A DNA stretch of 64,000 bases, from positions 1-64,000 of the forward strand of contig JAPXFQ010000925.1 in the NCBI GenBank assembly GCA_028564705.1. The letters are read 5' to 3'. The notes beneath the pieces were generated by a model. The model was not told where the DNA came from and searched no databases. It was given only the letters and a program-made list of their open reading frames with translations. This stretch comes from Apricaphanius iberus (lineage: Eukaryota > Chordata > Actinopteri > Cyprinodontiformes > Aphaniidae). A program made the position numbers and the translations under genes. This document shows, piece after piece, positions 30,316-42,324 of the stretch. How positions within the stretch are numbered: position 1 is the first letter of the stretch; each line of letters begins with the position of its first letter.

Positions 30316-30503
30316 GCTCGCGCATGCGTGAGCGTTTGTTGGTGACGGTGGTGCTGCTGCATGTGGTGAGTCTGATAGAGAGACTGGAAGAGTGTTTTTC
30401 TTACTGTTTTTCCAAACTTTTTCCTTACTTGTTCACATTGTTTTTTATAATTCGTGGTTATTTTTTTTGTTTTTAGCGCTTATAGCGCTGTTTGCTTGTG
30501 GGG

Positions 30504-31625
30504 ATGGCGTCTCAAGGGGCGCCGCCCCTCTCTTTGAGAAATGGAGTTCGGCTGCAGCCCGACCCATCTATCCCGATAGAAAATGTTCTCCTGGCTGTGG
30601 GAGATTTAGTGGGCCATGACAATCTGGTTTGTGCGTCCACAATGAATAAGGGGGTGGTTGTGTTTCTTAGAAATGAGCAGTTTGTGACTGACTTGATCGT
30701 GAGTGGAGTTACTTTGAATGGTGAATACCTACAGGTGTCACCGCTGGCTGTGCCCTCGACTGGGATTACGATCTCAGGTGTTCCCCCGTTCATACCCAAC
30801 GGATCGTTGGAGCGAGAACTACAGCGATTTGGGGAAATAGCGAGTTCTTTCCGGACAGTCGGGCTTGGATGCAAAAGTGAAAAGCTTAGACATGTGCAGT
30901 CTTTCAGGCGGCAGGTGTTTATGTTTTTAAATTCACCGTCACAGACGCTTGAAGTTTCTTTTCGAGTAAAACATGAGGATGGTTATTATATGGTTTATGC
31001 AAGCTCTGGCAGCATGAAATGTTTTGAATGTGGTGACGTCGGGCATAAAAAGCAGAACTGTCCCCATAAGTCAACCGAGGAGCGGGTCGATGTGACAGAC
31101 GCAGCCGCTGGGGCTTCGGCCACTGCGGAAGAGGAGACGCCCCTTCAGCAGCGGGCCAGGACGATAGCGGATCCTAAAGATGCTAGAGAAGGGCCAAGTG
31201 TCTCTATTGAAACTGAAAACCCCACTAATATAAGCAACATTAATGATGTTACGTTTGAAAGGCAGGAGCGTTCCTCTGTGGATGCAGAGGCAGCCTCTGC
31301 AGCCACGGGTGCTGCTGAGGCTGCTGAGTGTGAAACTGACTCCGACTGCACTTCTATCGCAGACACACAGTCTGGAGATCTTTATACTCTAGAAGAAATT
31401 AACTGCTTTCTTGATGAGACTTTTGGAAAATCGGTGAAGATTACAGATTATTTTCCTGATGTTGATAAGTTTGTTAGAAATGCCATGACTTTACCTAAGC
31501 TGGTTAACATCGATCTGCTTGATGAGAAAAAACGTTTCCGCTTAAAAAAACATATAACAAACTTGAGAAAAACTTTAAAGCCAAACAAAGGAAAGAAAAG
31601 ATCAAAACTCCAAAAACTGAAATAA
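30504..31625 (+). CDS. Tx1 LINE ORF1 protein, CCHC zinc-knuckle, intact
   Basis: ATG at 30504 (chosen over an upstream non-ATG extension) gives 373 codons to TAA at 31623-31625. The N-terminal two thirds have an RRM-like fold signature (LLAVGDLVGHDNLVCASTMN, VVVFLRNEQFVTDLIVSG, ITISGVPPFIPNGSLERELQ). One CCHC knuckle, CFECGDVGHKKQNC, lies near residue 174. The region after it is acidic and Ala-rich and ends in a Lys-rich tail (KPNKGKKRSKLQKLK). ORF1p packages element RNA. Unlike ORF2 downstream, this frame has no stop, which is notable in an element otherwise broken in many places. Confidence 0.8.
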   Translation: MASQGAPPLSLRNGVRLQPDPSIPIENVLLAVGDLVGHDNLVCASTMNKGVVVFLRNEQFVTDLIVSGVTLNGEYLQVSPLAVPSTGITISGVPPFIPNGSLERELQRFGEIASSFRTVGLGCKSEKLRHVQSFRRQVFMFLNSPSQTLEVSFRVKHEDGYYMVYASSGSMKCFECGDVGHKKQNCPHKSTEERVDVTDAAAGASATAEEETPLQQRARTIADPKDAREGPSVSIETENPTNISNINDVTFERQERSSVDAEAASAATGAAEAAECETDSDCTSIADTQSGDLYTLEEINCFLDETFGKSVKITDYFPDVDKFVRNAMTLPKLVNIDLLDEKKRFRLKKHITNLRKTLKPNKGKKRSKLQKLK

Positions 31626-31696
31626 TGATTTTAGTTCACTGGGTGTTTTTTCTCTTACTTTCTGTTTTAACTGTATCTTCTCTCCAGCATATTCCT

Positions 31697-34600
31697 ATGC
31701 ATAAATTGAAGGTGGGCTCTTTGAATATGAACAGAGTGTTATATTTATTACATATGTTTTAAATATCTTTAGTCAGAGGTCTGTTTTTCTTTTATTCAGA
31801 GGTAGAAAGACACACTGTCTACCAGCAAGCAGAGGCCTGGGATATTGTTGGGAGTATGTGTGACCTTTGAGGACCTCTGAGACAAAGAGTTTTATTGCAG
31901 GCTGCAAAACCAGGATGTTTATTTATTCCAGGCCATAAAACTGGGAGAAAAGTTTGGGAGGACCAGAACCATAAAACCAAAATTCTCAGAATGAACTTTT
32001 GACCAAGAACAGGGACACAACTCATCATATGACTGCATAATTCTCTGACAGCCAATCATGGTTAAGACACTGTTTGGAAATGTTCTGATTGGAGCAGATT
32101 CGAGGGAGAGGGAACGCCTAGAGTCCTGGCGAGGCCTGGTGTCTACAAAAGTTGTGACATGAAGATCATTCAATTGTCAGAAATCTTGTCTGGCCCAGAG
32201 AAACTAGGGCATCTTTCTCTGTAAACTGCAATTTGTTAATCTGTTCAAAATAAATGTTAAGAACTGGAAATTGGCTCCATTTTGTCTCTGCTTGAACATG
32301 CACTGAATTAATTTTGATAATATTTAATTCAACAGGAGGGAGGGAGCATCTGAAACGAGCAGTTACTGCTGACATGATTCATCAGAAGGGATTAGACATT
32401 ATTTTTCTACAAGAAACTCAGTGATAAAGAAAATTAGAAAGATTGGAGTTTAGAATGGAAGGGCCAATCTTTCTTTTCTCATGGAACCAACATGTCTGCC
32501 GGTGTGGCTATTCTATTTACACCAGGACTCAATGCCAACATATTAACCATCACAGAATTAGTGGTTGGCAGAGTTTTTGTAGTTAGAGTGGAAATAAAAA
32601 GCATAACTTTTTGTTCTCTAACCAGGGTGCAGAAAGACTAATAATCTTTCAGAATATGGAGGACTTCTTAAAAGAAGTTCATCATGATGATTGTGTTGTA
32701 ATGGGTGGTGACTGGAATTGTACAGTGAATTTTACATTAGATAGAACAGGAGAGGAGCCTCATTTTCAATTATCCATAAAATTATCTCATATTATTGCTG
32801 AGTTTAGAATGGTGGATGCATGGAGAGTTAAAAATCCTCTTTCTAGACAGTAAACATGGGTTAAATGTATAGATGGGAATATTAGTGGAGGGAGATTGGA
32901 CAGGTTTTACATTAAAGACATTTTCAGGAATAGATTCTTAGATTCAGTTATTAGCCCTGTAGGTTTCACTGATCATCACCTGGTTACTCTTGTTTTTCAT
33001 ATTGCAGATACTGCTAAGTGTAGATCTTACTGGCATTTCAATGCTAAACTACTTCAAGATAAAGATTTTTGTCAAAAGTTTGAGGAATTCTGGGAAATTT
33101 GAAGAATTAGAAAAAGTTTTTATAAGTCACTGAGTGATTGGTGGGAAATAGGCAAAGCTCAAACTCGGATTTTTTGTCAGCAATATACTAAACATTCTAC
33201 AGCTAAAGTTAAAAGGATAATTCAAGGCTTGGAAAAAGAAATTTGTGACATAGAAAGCGGTGGGGGTAATAGCCATGATGAACTTAAAGAAAAGAAACAA
33301 ACACTCACCTCTTGTTTATATGAAAGAGGTAAAGGTGCCTTGGTTAGATCAAGGATCACTAACATAAAGAACATGGATGCTCCCACCTCTTTTTTCTTTA
33401 ATTTAGAAAAATCTGTTTCTCAGTCTAAGCAAATGGTTTTTCTTCGGTTACCTGATGGCACTATTAAAAAATAATCCTACCATCATGAAACAGTATGCAG
33501 TAGATTTTTATAGCAGCCTTTTTAGAAAGGGAAATTGTAATCTGGACTGCATGAACAAACTGTTGGAGGGACTTCCTCAGCTGAGCGCTGCTGAGAGAGC
33601 TGCTTTGGATGCTGACGTCACTCTGGAGGAGCTGACCGCTGCTGTGTGTCAGATGGCTACTTGGAAAGCTCCGGGACTGGATGGGTTACCTTTAGAGTTC
33701 TACAAACATTTTTGGAAATGCCTATGACCTGATCTGTATGATGTCATACGAGAGTGTTCCAGAACACATCTATTGCCTTCGTCATGCCGACATGCGGTTC
33801 TGTCCCTTTTGCCAAAAAAAGGAGACCTGACACTTTAAAAAAAACTGGAGACCCGTCACCTTGCTCTGCACAGACTATAAACTCCTCTCAAAAGTGCTGG
33901 CCAACAGACTCAAATGGTTTCTTGATTTAATTATTCATAGAGATAAAAGTTATTGTGTTCCTGACAGATCAATCATGGACAATCTTTTTCTCATAAGAGA
34001 TCTGCTTGATGTTTGTAAGTTAGACAACATTGACTTTGGGATTTTGGCACTGGATCAAGAGAAAGCTTTTAATCGGGTTGATCATAGTTTTCTTTTTTCC
34101 ACATTAAGAGCATTTGGTTTTGGGGATGTTTTTATTTCTTCACTGGGTTTATTATAAATTGAAGCTTTTTGTTTGGTTAAAGTAGGAGGAGGATTAAGTT
34201 GTCCAGTCAAAGTTCAGAGAGGTATTAGGCAAGCCTGTCCCATCTCTGGACAGCTGTATCTATTGCAATTGAACCTTTTTTAAACAGATTGCGTTCAAAA
34301 CTATCTGGTATTTCTCTCCCTGCTTTGTCAAATCGTCCTCTATTGGTTTTGTCTGCTTATGCTGACGATATCAAGGTTTTTGTGAAGCATCAGGAAGATG
34401 TAGACACTCTGGTGGAAATTCAGAAATCTTTTGAAAACGCTTCAACAGCTAAAGTTAACTGGGAAAAAAGCACAGCTTTACTTGTTGGTCATTGGGCAAG
34501 TACAGCTAAACCTAGGTTACCGGGTGATCTTAAGTGGGAGACAAAGGTTATAAAATGTCTGGGTGTTTTTCTAGGGTCTGAAGAATTTCAGAAAAAGAAC

Positions 34601-36118
34601 TGGGAGGGAGTTATGGAAAAAGTTGTTGCTCCCTCAGCTTTCCTATCGAGGTAGAGTTCTGGTAGTCAATAACTTGGTTGCCTCGGCGCTATGGCATCGG
34701 CTGACTGTATTAACACCTCCCAAGAGTCTGCTAGATGAAATTCAAAGGACTATTGTGGACTTTTTCTGGTCCGGACGACATTGGATTAGAGCCGCTGCTC
34801 TTTATCTACCGGTTGATGAGGGTGGTCAAGGAGTTATATACGTCTCTGCACGAGTTGCAGCTTTTCGTCTGCAAACCGTTAAAAGACTGCTCTACAGCTT
34901 CAATCTGCCGTGGTTGGACACTGCGTGCATCCTCTTGAGGAAGGCTGGTCGCTTGGGACATGACAAACATCTCTTCCTGCTTGACCTGCAACAACTGGAT
35001 CTAACCAGTTTAGCCCTATTCTACCAGTCTATTTTGAATGCATGGCAAATCTTTACGTTCAAAAGGGAGATGGATGATACACCTGGAATGTGATTATTTG
35101 AAGAACCTCTGATTGGAAATGGTTTGTTCACATCTCATCTGCTCTCCTCTCTCAGTTTAAGATCTAAGCTGAGGGAAGCTGGATGTGCAAAACTCGGCCA
35201 TCTCGTGAAGACCTCAGTTTCTAAGCTCCATGAACTATTGCAGGTCCGATCTCAACGACTGGTGTCCAGTTTGGTGAAGGAGGTCTGTGGTTCGTTACCT
35301 GGATCCTTAAGAACATTTGTTGAGAACCACACCCTATTTGACCAGTGGGATGATGACAATGAATATGTTTTTCCTTCACTGACTGTCTCTCCTGCTGTTG
35401 GTTTGTGGCAGCAGGAAAGTGAGAAGTTGCTGTCTTTTCACACACTGAATTTAGGATCTTTTGAGGTCCTGAAGAAAAAGACTCTTTACTTTGTTGCAGT
35501 AAAGGTTTTGAATCTGCTTACCCTGCATGGTGTTCAGGTGTCGAGGTGGACAGGTTTCTTGGCTCCAGCTCTGGCCCGAAAGGCTGTTGGCGGTCCCTGT
35601 ATAAAACCCCTGTTGAGAAACGGGTGGGTGACCTCCAGTGGAGGATTATACATGGGGCCATAGCTACGAACAGATATCTGGGACACTTTATTCCTGGTAT
35701 TGGGAGTGGTTGTCCTTTCTGCTTTCAGGAAGAAACAATCCAACATCTGTTTATTCAATGTCCAAGGCTAAAAGATCTCTTCAAATCTTTGTTGACGCTT
35801 TTTCGGGGGTTTGGGATACTTTTCACATTGTCTTTTTATCTATGGTCCATATTACACTGTGAAAAAGAAAGCTGTGGTTTCATTGTTGAATTTTATTTCA
35901 GGTATGGCTAAACTAGCCATATGGAAAACAAGGAAACGTGATACAGGGAGAAGGTTTACAGGATGTTGTAGAGTTGTTTAATAGACAAATAGCAGCAAGG
36001 CTTAAGGTGGAATTTGAGTTTTTTAAATTAACATAGAAAATTGATGTTTTTGTCGCCTTATGGGCTGTAAAAGATGTTTTATGTTCGGTTAATGATGAAC
36101 ATTTAGTTATTCATTTCT
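31697..36118 (+). pseudogene. Tx1 LINE ORF2 (endonuclease and reverse transcriptase), broken
   Basis: ATG at 31697 starts MHKLKVGSLNMN and is cut by the solo LTR; the frame resumes at 32339. Endonuclease landmarks are GLDIIFLQET (stop just after), CVVMGGDWNCTVNFTLDR at the GDFN position, and GFTDHHLVTLVF at the end (about 32960). RT follows: TWKAPGLDGLPLEFYKHFWK, MLCTDYKLLSKVLANRLKWF, GILALDQEKAFNRVDHSFLF, and the catalytic LVLSAYADDIKVF (YADD at 34358-34369). The C-terminal region carries WSGRHWIRAAALYLPVDEGG and the Cys-rich motif near 35710-35760. About eight stops or frame changes are present although the active-site residues remain. Confidence 0.75.
31737..32334 (+). mobile_element. Solo LTR (ERV-like) inside Tx1 ORF2, 4-bp TSD
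   Basis: This is a 598-bp insertion starting TGTTATATTT and ending TTAATTCAACA. It interrupts ORF2 at a point where the reading frame is restored exactly if the insertion and one copy of GGAG are removed. The flanks are AGAG (31733-31736, one mismatch) and GGAG (32335-32338). AATAAA at 32249 lies 80 bases before the end, as expected for R/U5. It is not the same family as the LTR at 54236-54728. Confidence 0.7.
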
Positions 36119-36172
36119 TGTGAACTCTCGTGGTTGTAATTTTGTAAAGTTGAAATAAATGCCATTTTAAAC

Positions 36173-36225
36173 CTTTCTTTCTTTCTTTCTTTCTTACTTC
36201 TTTTTTTCTTTCTTTCTTTCTTTCT
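36173..36225. repeat. (CTTT)n tract at the Tx1 3' junction
   Basis: CTTT units with one short interruption, directly following the Tx1 3' UTR. Confidence 0.9.
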
Positions 36226-37365
36226 GTTAGATTTCAAAGAAGCTCTAAAGCTGGAGAGGCTGACTCTTCCTCCTTTATCCAACCTGACATACTGAAGCTT
36301 GAAAAGCAAGAATCTGAAAGAAGAGTGGTTGAAGAAAGAGGAAGCTTGGATTAAAGGGAACAACTAACATTCCCAGTCATTCATCAGTTCAGAACCATGA
36401 TGAAATATGATTCAGACTATATGGTTTGATACACAGAAGATGTAGACAAACCAATCTGTGCTCAGCTGATTCTCTTCAGTTGTATGTCTAATCTTTACCT
36501 TAACACAATCCCAAAGAGCTGTTTGCTGCATGTATTTATCCCACCATGAAGAAGGCCTGTTGATGCTTAATGCTAGGGACTTTAGCAACACTCAAAGATA
36601 TTAGAGTTGCTTTAAACACACATTAAATGAGACAATGCAACCTATAGAGGGATGTCATAAAGAAAATTAATTAAAGTGTGAACAAGGAAAGAGGGTTTAT
36701 GATGCATCCAGAGGCAGACTGTAAGGAAACGGCACACAGCAGGACTTTGACTTTAAACAGATGAAGAATGCACACTAAGGAATGTTTTATTAAAAATCCC
36801 TCTATGACTGTAAATGTCTCTCTGATAGCTCTCTGATAGATTATAAAGGAATAAACAAAACTGCAATCCTTTAAAAATGGTGGTTCAAAGATCAGCAAAG
36901 TGACAGCGATAAATCTCTGTCCTGTATAATTATGGGTATCATTATCTTAGCAGATCTGGTTGAAAAGGAAAATGATATGTCCCAAGTTTATTCGGTCCTC
37001 ACACAGCTAGTAATCAGAGCTGGTTTTGTTCTCTCTTCTGTGTGATCTGCAGCGTTATCTCAACAGAGTTTTCTAAAACAGAAAAAAAACCAAAGAACTT
37101 TGAACTGTGAAGACATAAAATGATTGTACTAGTCTTAGTATGGCCCCCATAGCTCCCAGACCGTTGTGTTCCTGCATGGTCACAAAATCTACCTTACTTC
37201 TGCAGGCTTCTTCCGCCACCTTGTGACCAAGATGAGGAACTAACGTGTTTTGGTTCCCATGATTTGAGCTTGGCCGAAAAAAGCTGTTATATAAAAAGCT
37301 GTTTATATGACCATTCTTAAGAAAACTGGATGTGGGTTGACTTGTGCTTATGGGCAGAGGTGAAA
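36226..37365. other. Unassigned sequence
   Basis: About 1.1 kb with no recognised element or gene. A minus-strand open frame at 37378-37073 lacks known motifs. Confidence 0.45.
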
Positions 37366-37480
37366 ACAGTACTAACATATTCTACTTAAGTAAAAGTACT
37401 ACTACTCTAATGGAATTTTACTGAAGCAGAAGTAAATTTACCAGTCTAAAAATTTGCTCAAGTAAAAATAAAAGGTAGCT
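37366..37480. repeat. Fish 'AAGTAAAAGTACT' dispersed repeat
   Basis: Repeated words 'acttaagtaaaagtactac', 'actgaagcagaagtaaat' and 'ctcaagtaaaaataaaagg' are typical of one end of an abundant non-autonomous DNA transposon of teleosts. The other end may lie near 37860, where short related words occur. Confidence 0.5.
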
Positions 37481-38794
37481 TATTTAAATTGTGATGTCAC
37501 TCTGCGGGGCTGGTACTCTGCTGCTGTTCTCTCCCTCACCACACCCACCCTATAATATAAAGTTATTAAAGTGGTTACAGCAGCTAAAGTTTTCTTTTTG
37601 GTGGTTAAATTATGAAATGGAAATGGTTCATCATTTGAAATCTACTTCTAATTAGATTTTACTTTTACCATTTTGAAGAACATTAGTGTATTTAACATTT
37701 ACTTGTTGTTCCACCCATTTTGCTCCTGATATTAAACTTTATTAATAACAAATAAATCACTTTTTGTCAACGATGGAGCCATAAAATCATAATGCTGTTC
37801 TGTCTAAATGTGTTAAAATAGCATTATAGTACCTTGCAACTAGTAAAACAAAATACACATGTAAAATGTAAATACGGTAATACTGTAACTACTTTTTAAA
37901 GACTTGTTCTTATTTAGTTGTTAAATATGTTATATGCTTTTTTTAAATCATATTTTAACACATTCAGCCCGTCAGCTACTTTCACAACAGAATCCAGATT
38001 ATCTTGCTCTACCCAACCAGGTAATATGATTTAGTAACATGAATTAAGAAGTTTACAGTTAGAAGCTCTTCTAAGCGCTCACTGTGTCTCACTCTAAACC
38101 GTCTGTAAGCAACATCACCCAATGTACATTATTTAAAAAATGCTGCCGGAGGAGCTTTTATATGCAACTGGTGTTCCCCTCATTGGTTATGAAGAAGACA
38201 TGTACTTGATTCATTCAGTGATGTTGCATCATTCACTGATGTCTTTGATTAAACTGAGCACAGCCTTTTATTAAACTATGACTTAACGGTGGCAGTAGTT
38301 TAGTTAAAGCTGATGTCACTTTGCATCTCCCTTTGCATCTCCCTTTTGTCAGCTGATAAAAATGGGGATGTCTTGGTCCTTACTGAGGGATGTAACAACC
38401 TTCCTTTCTTTGGATCATGGATGTGAGGGTGGAGCGATAGAGTTTAGCATTTGAGAGTTTCTGTAATTTTAATCCTAAATTGCTCTGCCTTTTCCTCTGT
38501 GATGTTATTGTTCCAGATTACTGATTCAGTGGTACTAATGAGGTCCACGATTGGAATTCCCTTGGGGAGATGGCAAAATGAAGTCCTTTGGACAAAACTG
38601 CTTCCTCACGCTGTCAGTTTCCAGTTGGACAGATTGCTTCCCATAGTTCTTGACTGATCAGGTTGCAAGTGGACTGAGGTTCTTTGTTAGATTCGGGTTT
38701 AACTGGACAAGGTTCGACTTTCTGCTGTAATCTGCAAAACTTGTGCTGATGTTTCTTGGTCTTTTGATGTTGTGAGGTGAAAAACAAATATTTT
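37481..38794. other. Unassigned AT-rich sequence
   Basis: About 1.3 kb. It may include the body of the preceding non-autonomous element. No coding motif was recognised. Confidence 0.4.
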
Positions 38795-39178
38795 AACACT
38801 ACACAATTACAATTCAGTTTATTTATATAACACGGCACTTTAAAAGAAAAAGTAATTTCATTACAATTATACAATCAGTTAAAAGTTTGCAATCAGTTAA
38901 AAAAAAATTCTGTAAAGGATTCCAGCAATTCCAGCAGAGTGTGTTGAGTCACTGATGTGAGGTTGTGCCCCGAACATACAGACTCCAACCACAGCAGTCC
39001 CTCATACTGAGCAAGCATGTAGCGAGAGTGGAGAGGGAAAACTCCCCTTTAACAGTAAGAAACCTCCAGCAGAACCTGAACCAGAACCTGATTCAGTACG
39101 AGCGGTCATCAGCCACGACCGTCTGGTGGTTTGAGAAGACAGAGAAGAGACAGAAAGAACAAAAGAACTGATGTAAGA
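38795..39178 (-). repeat. Dispersed fish SINE-like repeat
   Basis: It begins on plus with 'caattcagtttatttatata' and continues through 'ggattccagcaattccagc', 'gagagggaaaactccccttt' and 'aagaaacctccagcagaacc'. This order is familiar in a common teleost repeat, read here antisense. A shorter related piece lies at 29773-29960. Confidence 0.6.
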
Positions 39179-39620
39179 GTATGTGATGGAGAAATTTAGG
39201 GTTATGATTTATTTGTACTTTGTAATCAACTGTGACGCATTTTTACTTAATGTTGTAGTATCAGTTTGAATGATTAGTGTTACTGAGTGACACTTTTACC
39301 CAAGTCATGGTCAGAGAGTTTTGATAATGATAGTCCACATCCTGTGTTACCATGGAGATGGCTCTTCAACCAGGCCACCTTAAATGTCTACAAAGTTCAC
39401 AGCTTCCTAATCAAAGAAAAAGGCGCCACTAAGTCTCTGATTTTCACCCTGAGAGTTGTACTTTATCGAGTAGAATAGATAGACTAAGATTGCTAGAAAT
39501 AATATAAGATTGTTGTTGTAAGACCGAGACAGGTCAGTATTCTGCATTCTACTGTGATATGTTACTGTCCTCTTGTATGATCAACTCAAATATTAAAACC
39601 TCCAAAACGTTTAAAGGAAT
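39179..39620. other. Unassigned sequence
   Basis: No feature recognised. Confidence 0.4.
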
Positions 39621-40194
39621 CTCTCTCATTTTATTAAGAGTCTAAAATCCGACCACAAGTACTTTCCATATTAAAGAAAGTAAAAAGTTGATAACAGGAT
39701 ATGGAGGATGCTCGGTCCATTGGAGCATCATCTGAACCAATGCTCCCCATCCAGCATGGGGCGTTATAGCTGAGCAGAATACTAGACCAGGTGGAGCTTC
39801 TTTGGAGAGAAAAACACTGAGAGAAAAAAAGGTTAACATTCGAAATAACAGCACAAATACTTCTGGAGAGTAGTAGGAGAGAAAAGTAGAAGAGTGAAGA
39901 AAAGTGCTCAGTCTGTCCTCCAACAGTCTAAGCATATAGCAACATAACTACCGAGATAAATCAGGATAAACTAAGCCACTCTAACTCTAAGCTTTATCAA
40001 AAAGGAAGGTTTTAAGCCTAGTCTTAAAAACAGACAGAGTATATGTCTCACATAATAAAACTGGGAGCTGGTTCCACAGGAAAGGAGCCTGATAACTAAA
40101 AGATCTGCCTCCAATCTTCTTTTAGAAATCCTAGGAACTATCAGTAGACCTGCATTCTGAGAACAAAGTGCTCTGTTAGGAACATATGGAACAA

Positions 40195-41284
40195 TCAGAT
40201 CTCTGATGTATGATGGAGCTGATTATTAAGGGCTTTATACGTAAGGAGGATCTTAAACTCTATTCTGGATTTAACAGGGAGCCAATGGAGAGAAGCCAAA
40301 ACAGGAGAAATGTGATCTCTCTTTTGAATATTCATCAGAACTCTTGCTGCAGCATTTTGGATCAACTGAAGGCTTTTAATTGTATTTTGTGGACTTCCTG
40401 ATAATAAGGAATTACAGTATTCCAGCCTTGAAGTAACAAATGCATGCACTATTTTCTCTGCATCACTCCTGGACAGGATGTTTCTAATTTTATCAATATT
40501 CCAGAGGTGAAAGAAAAAAAAATCTTAGAAACCTGTTTAATATGAGATTTAAATGTCAAGTCTTGGTCAAAAATTACACGAGGTTCTTTACATTATTACC
40601 AGAGGCCAAATTAATGCCATCCAGATGAAGTGATTGATTTAGCAGTTTCCTTTTTTAAAGGTTCTGGTCCAAAGACCAACTTCTGTCTTATCTGAATTTA
40701 AAAGCAGAAAGTTTAAAGCATATATATAGGAAAGAGAATCGATCCAAGCACAGAACCATGTGGTACTCCACAAGCAACCCTTGAGTGTGAAGAAGATTTA
40801 TCATTAACATGAACAAACTGGAATCTGTGGGTCAGATATCATTTAAACCAGCCTAGTCCTGTTCCCTTGATCCCTACATGTTCAAGCCTTTGTAAGGGAA
40901 TATTATGATTGACTGTGTCAAAAGCAGCACTGAGATCGAACAAGACCAGAACAGTCAGAAATCCATTATCTGAGGCCATCAGAATATCATTAGTAACTTT
41001 TACCAGTACTGTTTCAGTGCTATGATGAGCTCCCAAACCTGACTGTAATTCTTCAAACAGGTTGTTACTGTTTAGATGCTCATATACTTGATTAGTAACT
41101 ATTTTCTCAAGAATTTTGGATGAGAAAGGAAGGTTAGATATAGGTCTGTAATTAGCCACGTCATCTAGATCCAGAGAGGGTTTTTTAAGTAAAAGTTTAA
41201 TTACAGCAACCTTAAATTCCTGTGGTACATATCCATTTATTAAAGATAGATTCATCATGTCTAAAATAGGGCCAGTAACCAGAG
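40195..41284 (-). pseudogene. L2 ORF2 reverse transcriptase part
   Basis: Beginning at the BEL junction the frame reads GPILDMMNLSLINGYVPQEF, KVAVIKLLLKKPSLDLDDVA, NYRPISNLPFSSKILEKIV, and FEELQSGLGAHHSTETVLVK, where the usual QSGFR is QSGLG. LVLFDLSAAFDTVNHNI contains the first catalytic Asp. Past a frame change near 40840, ACGVPHGSVLGSILFPIYML is legible, then a deletion removes the YADD box. MHAFVTSRLEYCNSLLSGSP, AARVLMNIQKRDHISPVLAS and LHWLPVKSRIEFKILL complete the C-terminal domain. Confidence 0.75.
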
Positions 41285-41586
41285 TGTCGGAGCTATTTGC
41301 TTTTTGTAATATTTCATCGCTCATTATTAATATAGTTATTTTTGGTTTCGTTTTGGGGAATACACTTTTAGTTTGTTTATGATATTTAGTATTGATTAAG
41401 GTATTTTGGTGCTCAACCACACTTTTATTTTGAAGGTTCTGGTTTTTTTTACCAGGGCAAGAGATGCGACAAGGGGCCATTGTTCTTTGTTGTTTGTTTG
41501 CTAAGGAGAATAAACCTGAGAAACTTCATTTTGCTTGGACAGTGGACTTTGTTTATCCTGCGTAAATTCAGTCCCTGGGTTACTCA
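41285..41586 (+). repeat. BEL 5' LTR
   Basis: TGTCGGAGCTATTTGC...GGGTTACTCA. It contains 'ggagaataaacctgagaaac', with an AATAAA polyadenylation signal at about 41509, consistent with an R region. Confidence 0.75.
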
Positions 41587-42324
41587 GTGGCCATTTGATT
41601 TGATTTCGTCTTATTATAATTTTTATCAATTTTGAATTTTCGTTTTAATATCATTTACACGGTGAACCATTAGCAACTACAAAAAAAACAAAAAACACCC
41701 TAAAGTGAATATTTGGCGGTTGGAATCTCATGGCAGCTTGGATACTGGATTGACAATTTTGAAAGAAGATTTGAAAATATGTCGGATTTAGAGAGTCACC
41801 TGCTGACAGACATCGGATGAAACTACTCAACAGTATGAGCAAACTGTATTGGAAAACGGTATCGCTATTGGATTGAATTGTTTCTTTTCATTGGATGTTT
41901 ATAGGGATATCTGGAAGTTTGGATGACGCACGTGTGCTTGTGACAAGAACTGGACCGGTGTGCAAGGAACACGCGCTCTGAATTTCGACGTGGATGATTT
42001 TGTTCCACAAAAAGATGCCGCAAAAAAACATCCAGAGGAAAACTCACATTGAGGCCAAGGCTGTCAGTCGCAGACCTGTACATGCTGCAATAACACAAAC
42101 TCACATCAGACCATCACTACCAACTAGCCACCAAGTGAATGTCAGGCCTAAATGAGCAGCAACAACGCAAACTGATGCTTGCCCAGTAATAAGTCAAAAA
42201 AAAAAAAAACACACAAATGGTTCCTACTCCCAATTTACCCCGGAACAAAACCCCCTGCAATTGTATTATGGAAATTATGCAAAGGCAGAATGATATCACT
42301 GCATCGTTGGTTCAATAAAATTTA

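Larger units (their letters stand above)
30316..36172 (+). mobile_element. Tx1-clade LINE (L1 group), near full length, inside a CTTT microsatellite
   Basis: The order is a short 5' UTR (30316-30503), intact ORF1 with a CCHC knuckle, a 71-base spacer, and ORF2 with APE endonuclease, reverse transcriptase and C-terminal zinc-knuckle-like region. A 3' UTR ends at 36172. CTTT repeats abut both ends. A solo LTR interrupts ORF2 at 31737-32334. Protein wording (RWRIIHGAIATNRYLGH, GCPFCFQEETIQHLFIQC) is that of the Tx1 clade, several members of which are known to insert in defined repeats or RNA genes. Confidence 0.8.

Noticed and set aside
31737..32334. Intron in Tx1 ORF2
   Set aside because: No GT...AG ends; instead TG...CA ends, a duplication of the target and a polyadenylation signal support a solo LTR.
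37073..37378. Minus-strand 101-codon frame
   Set aside because: No motif recognised; composition fits chance opening in AT-rich DNA.
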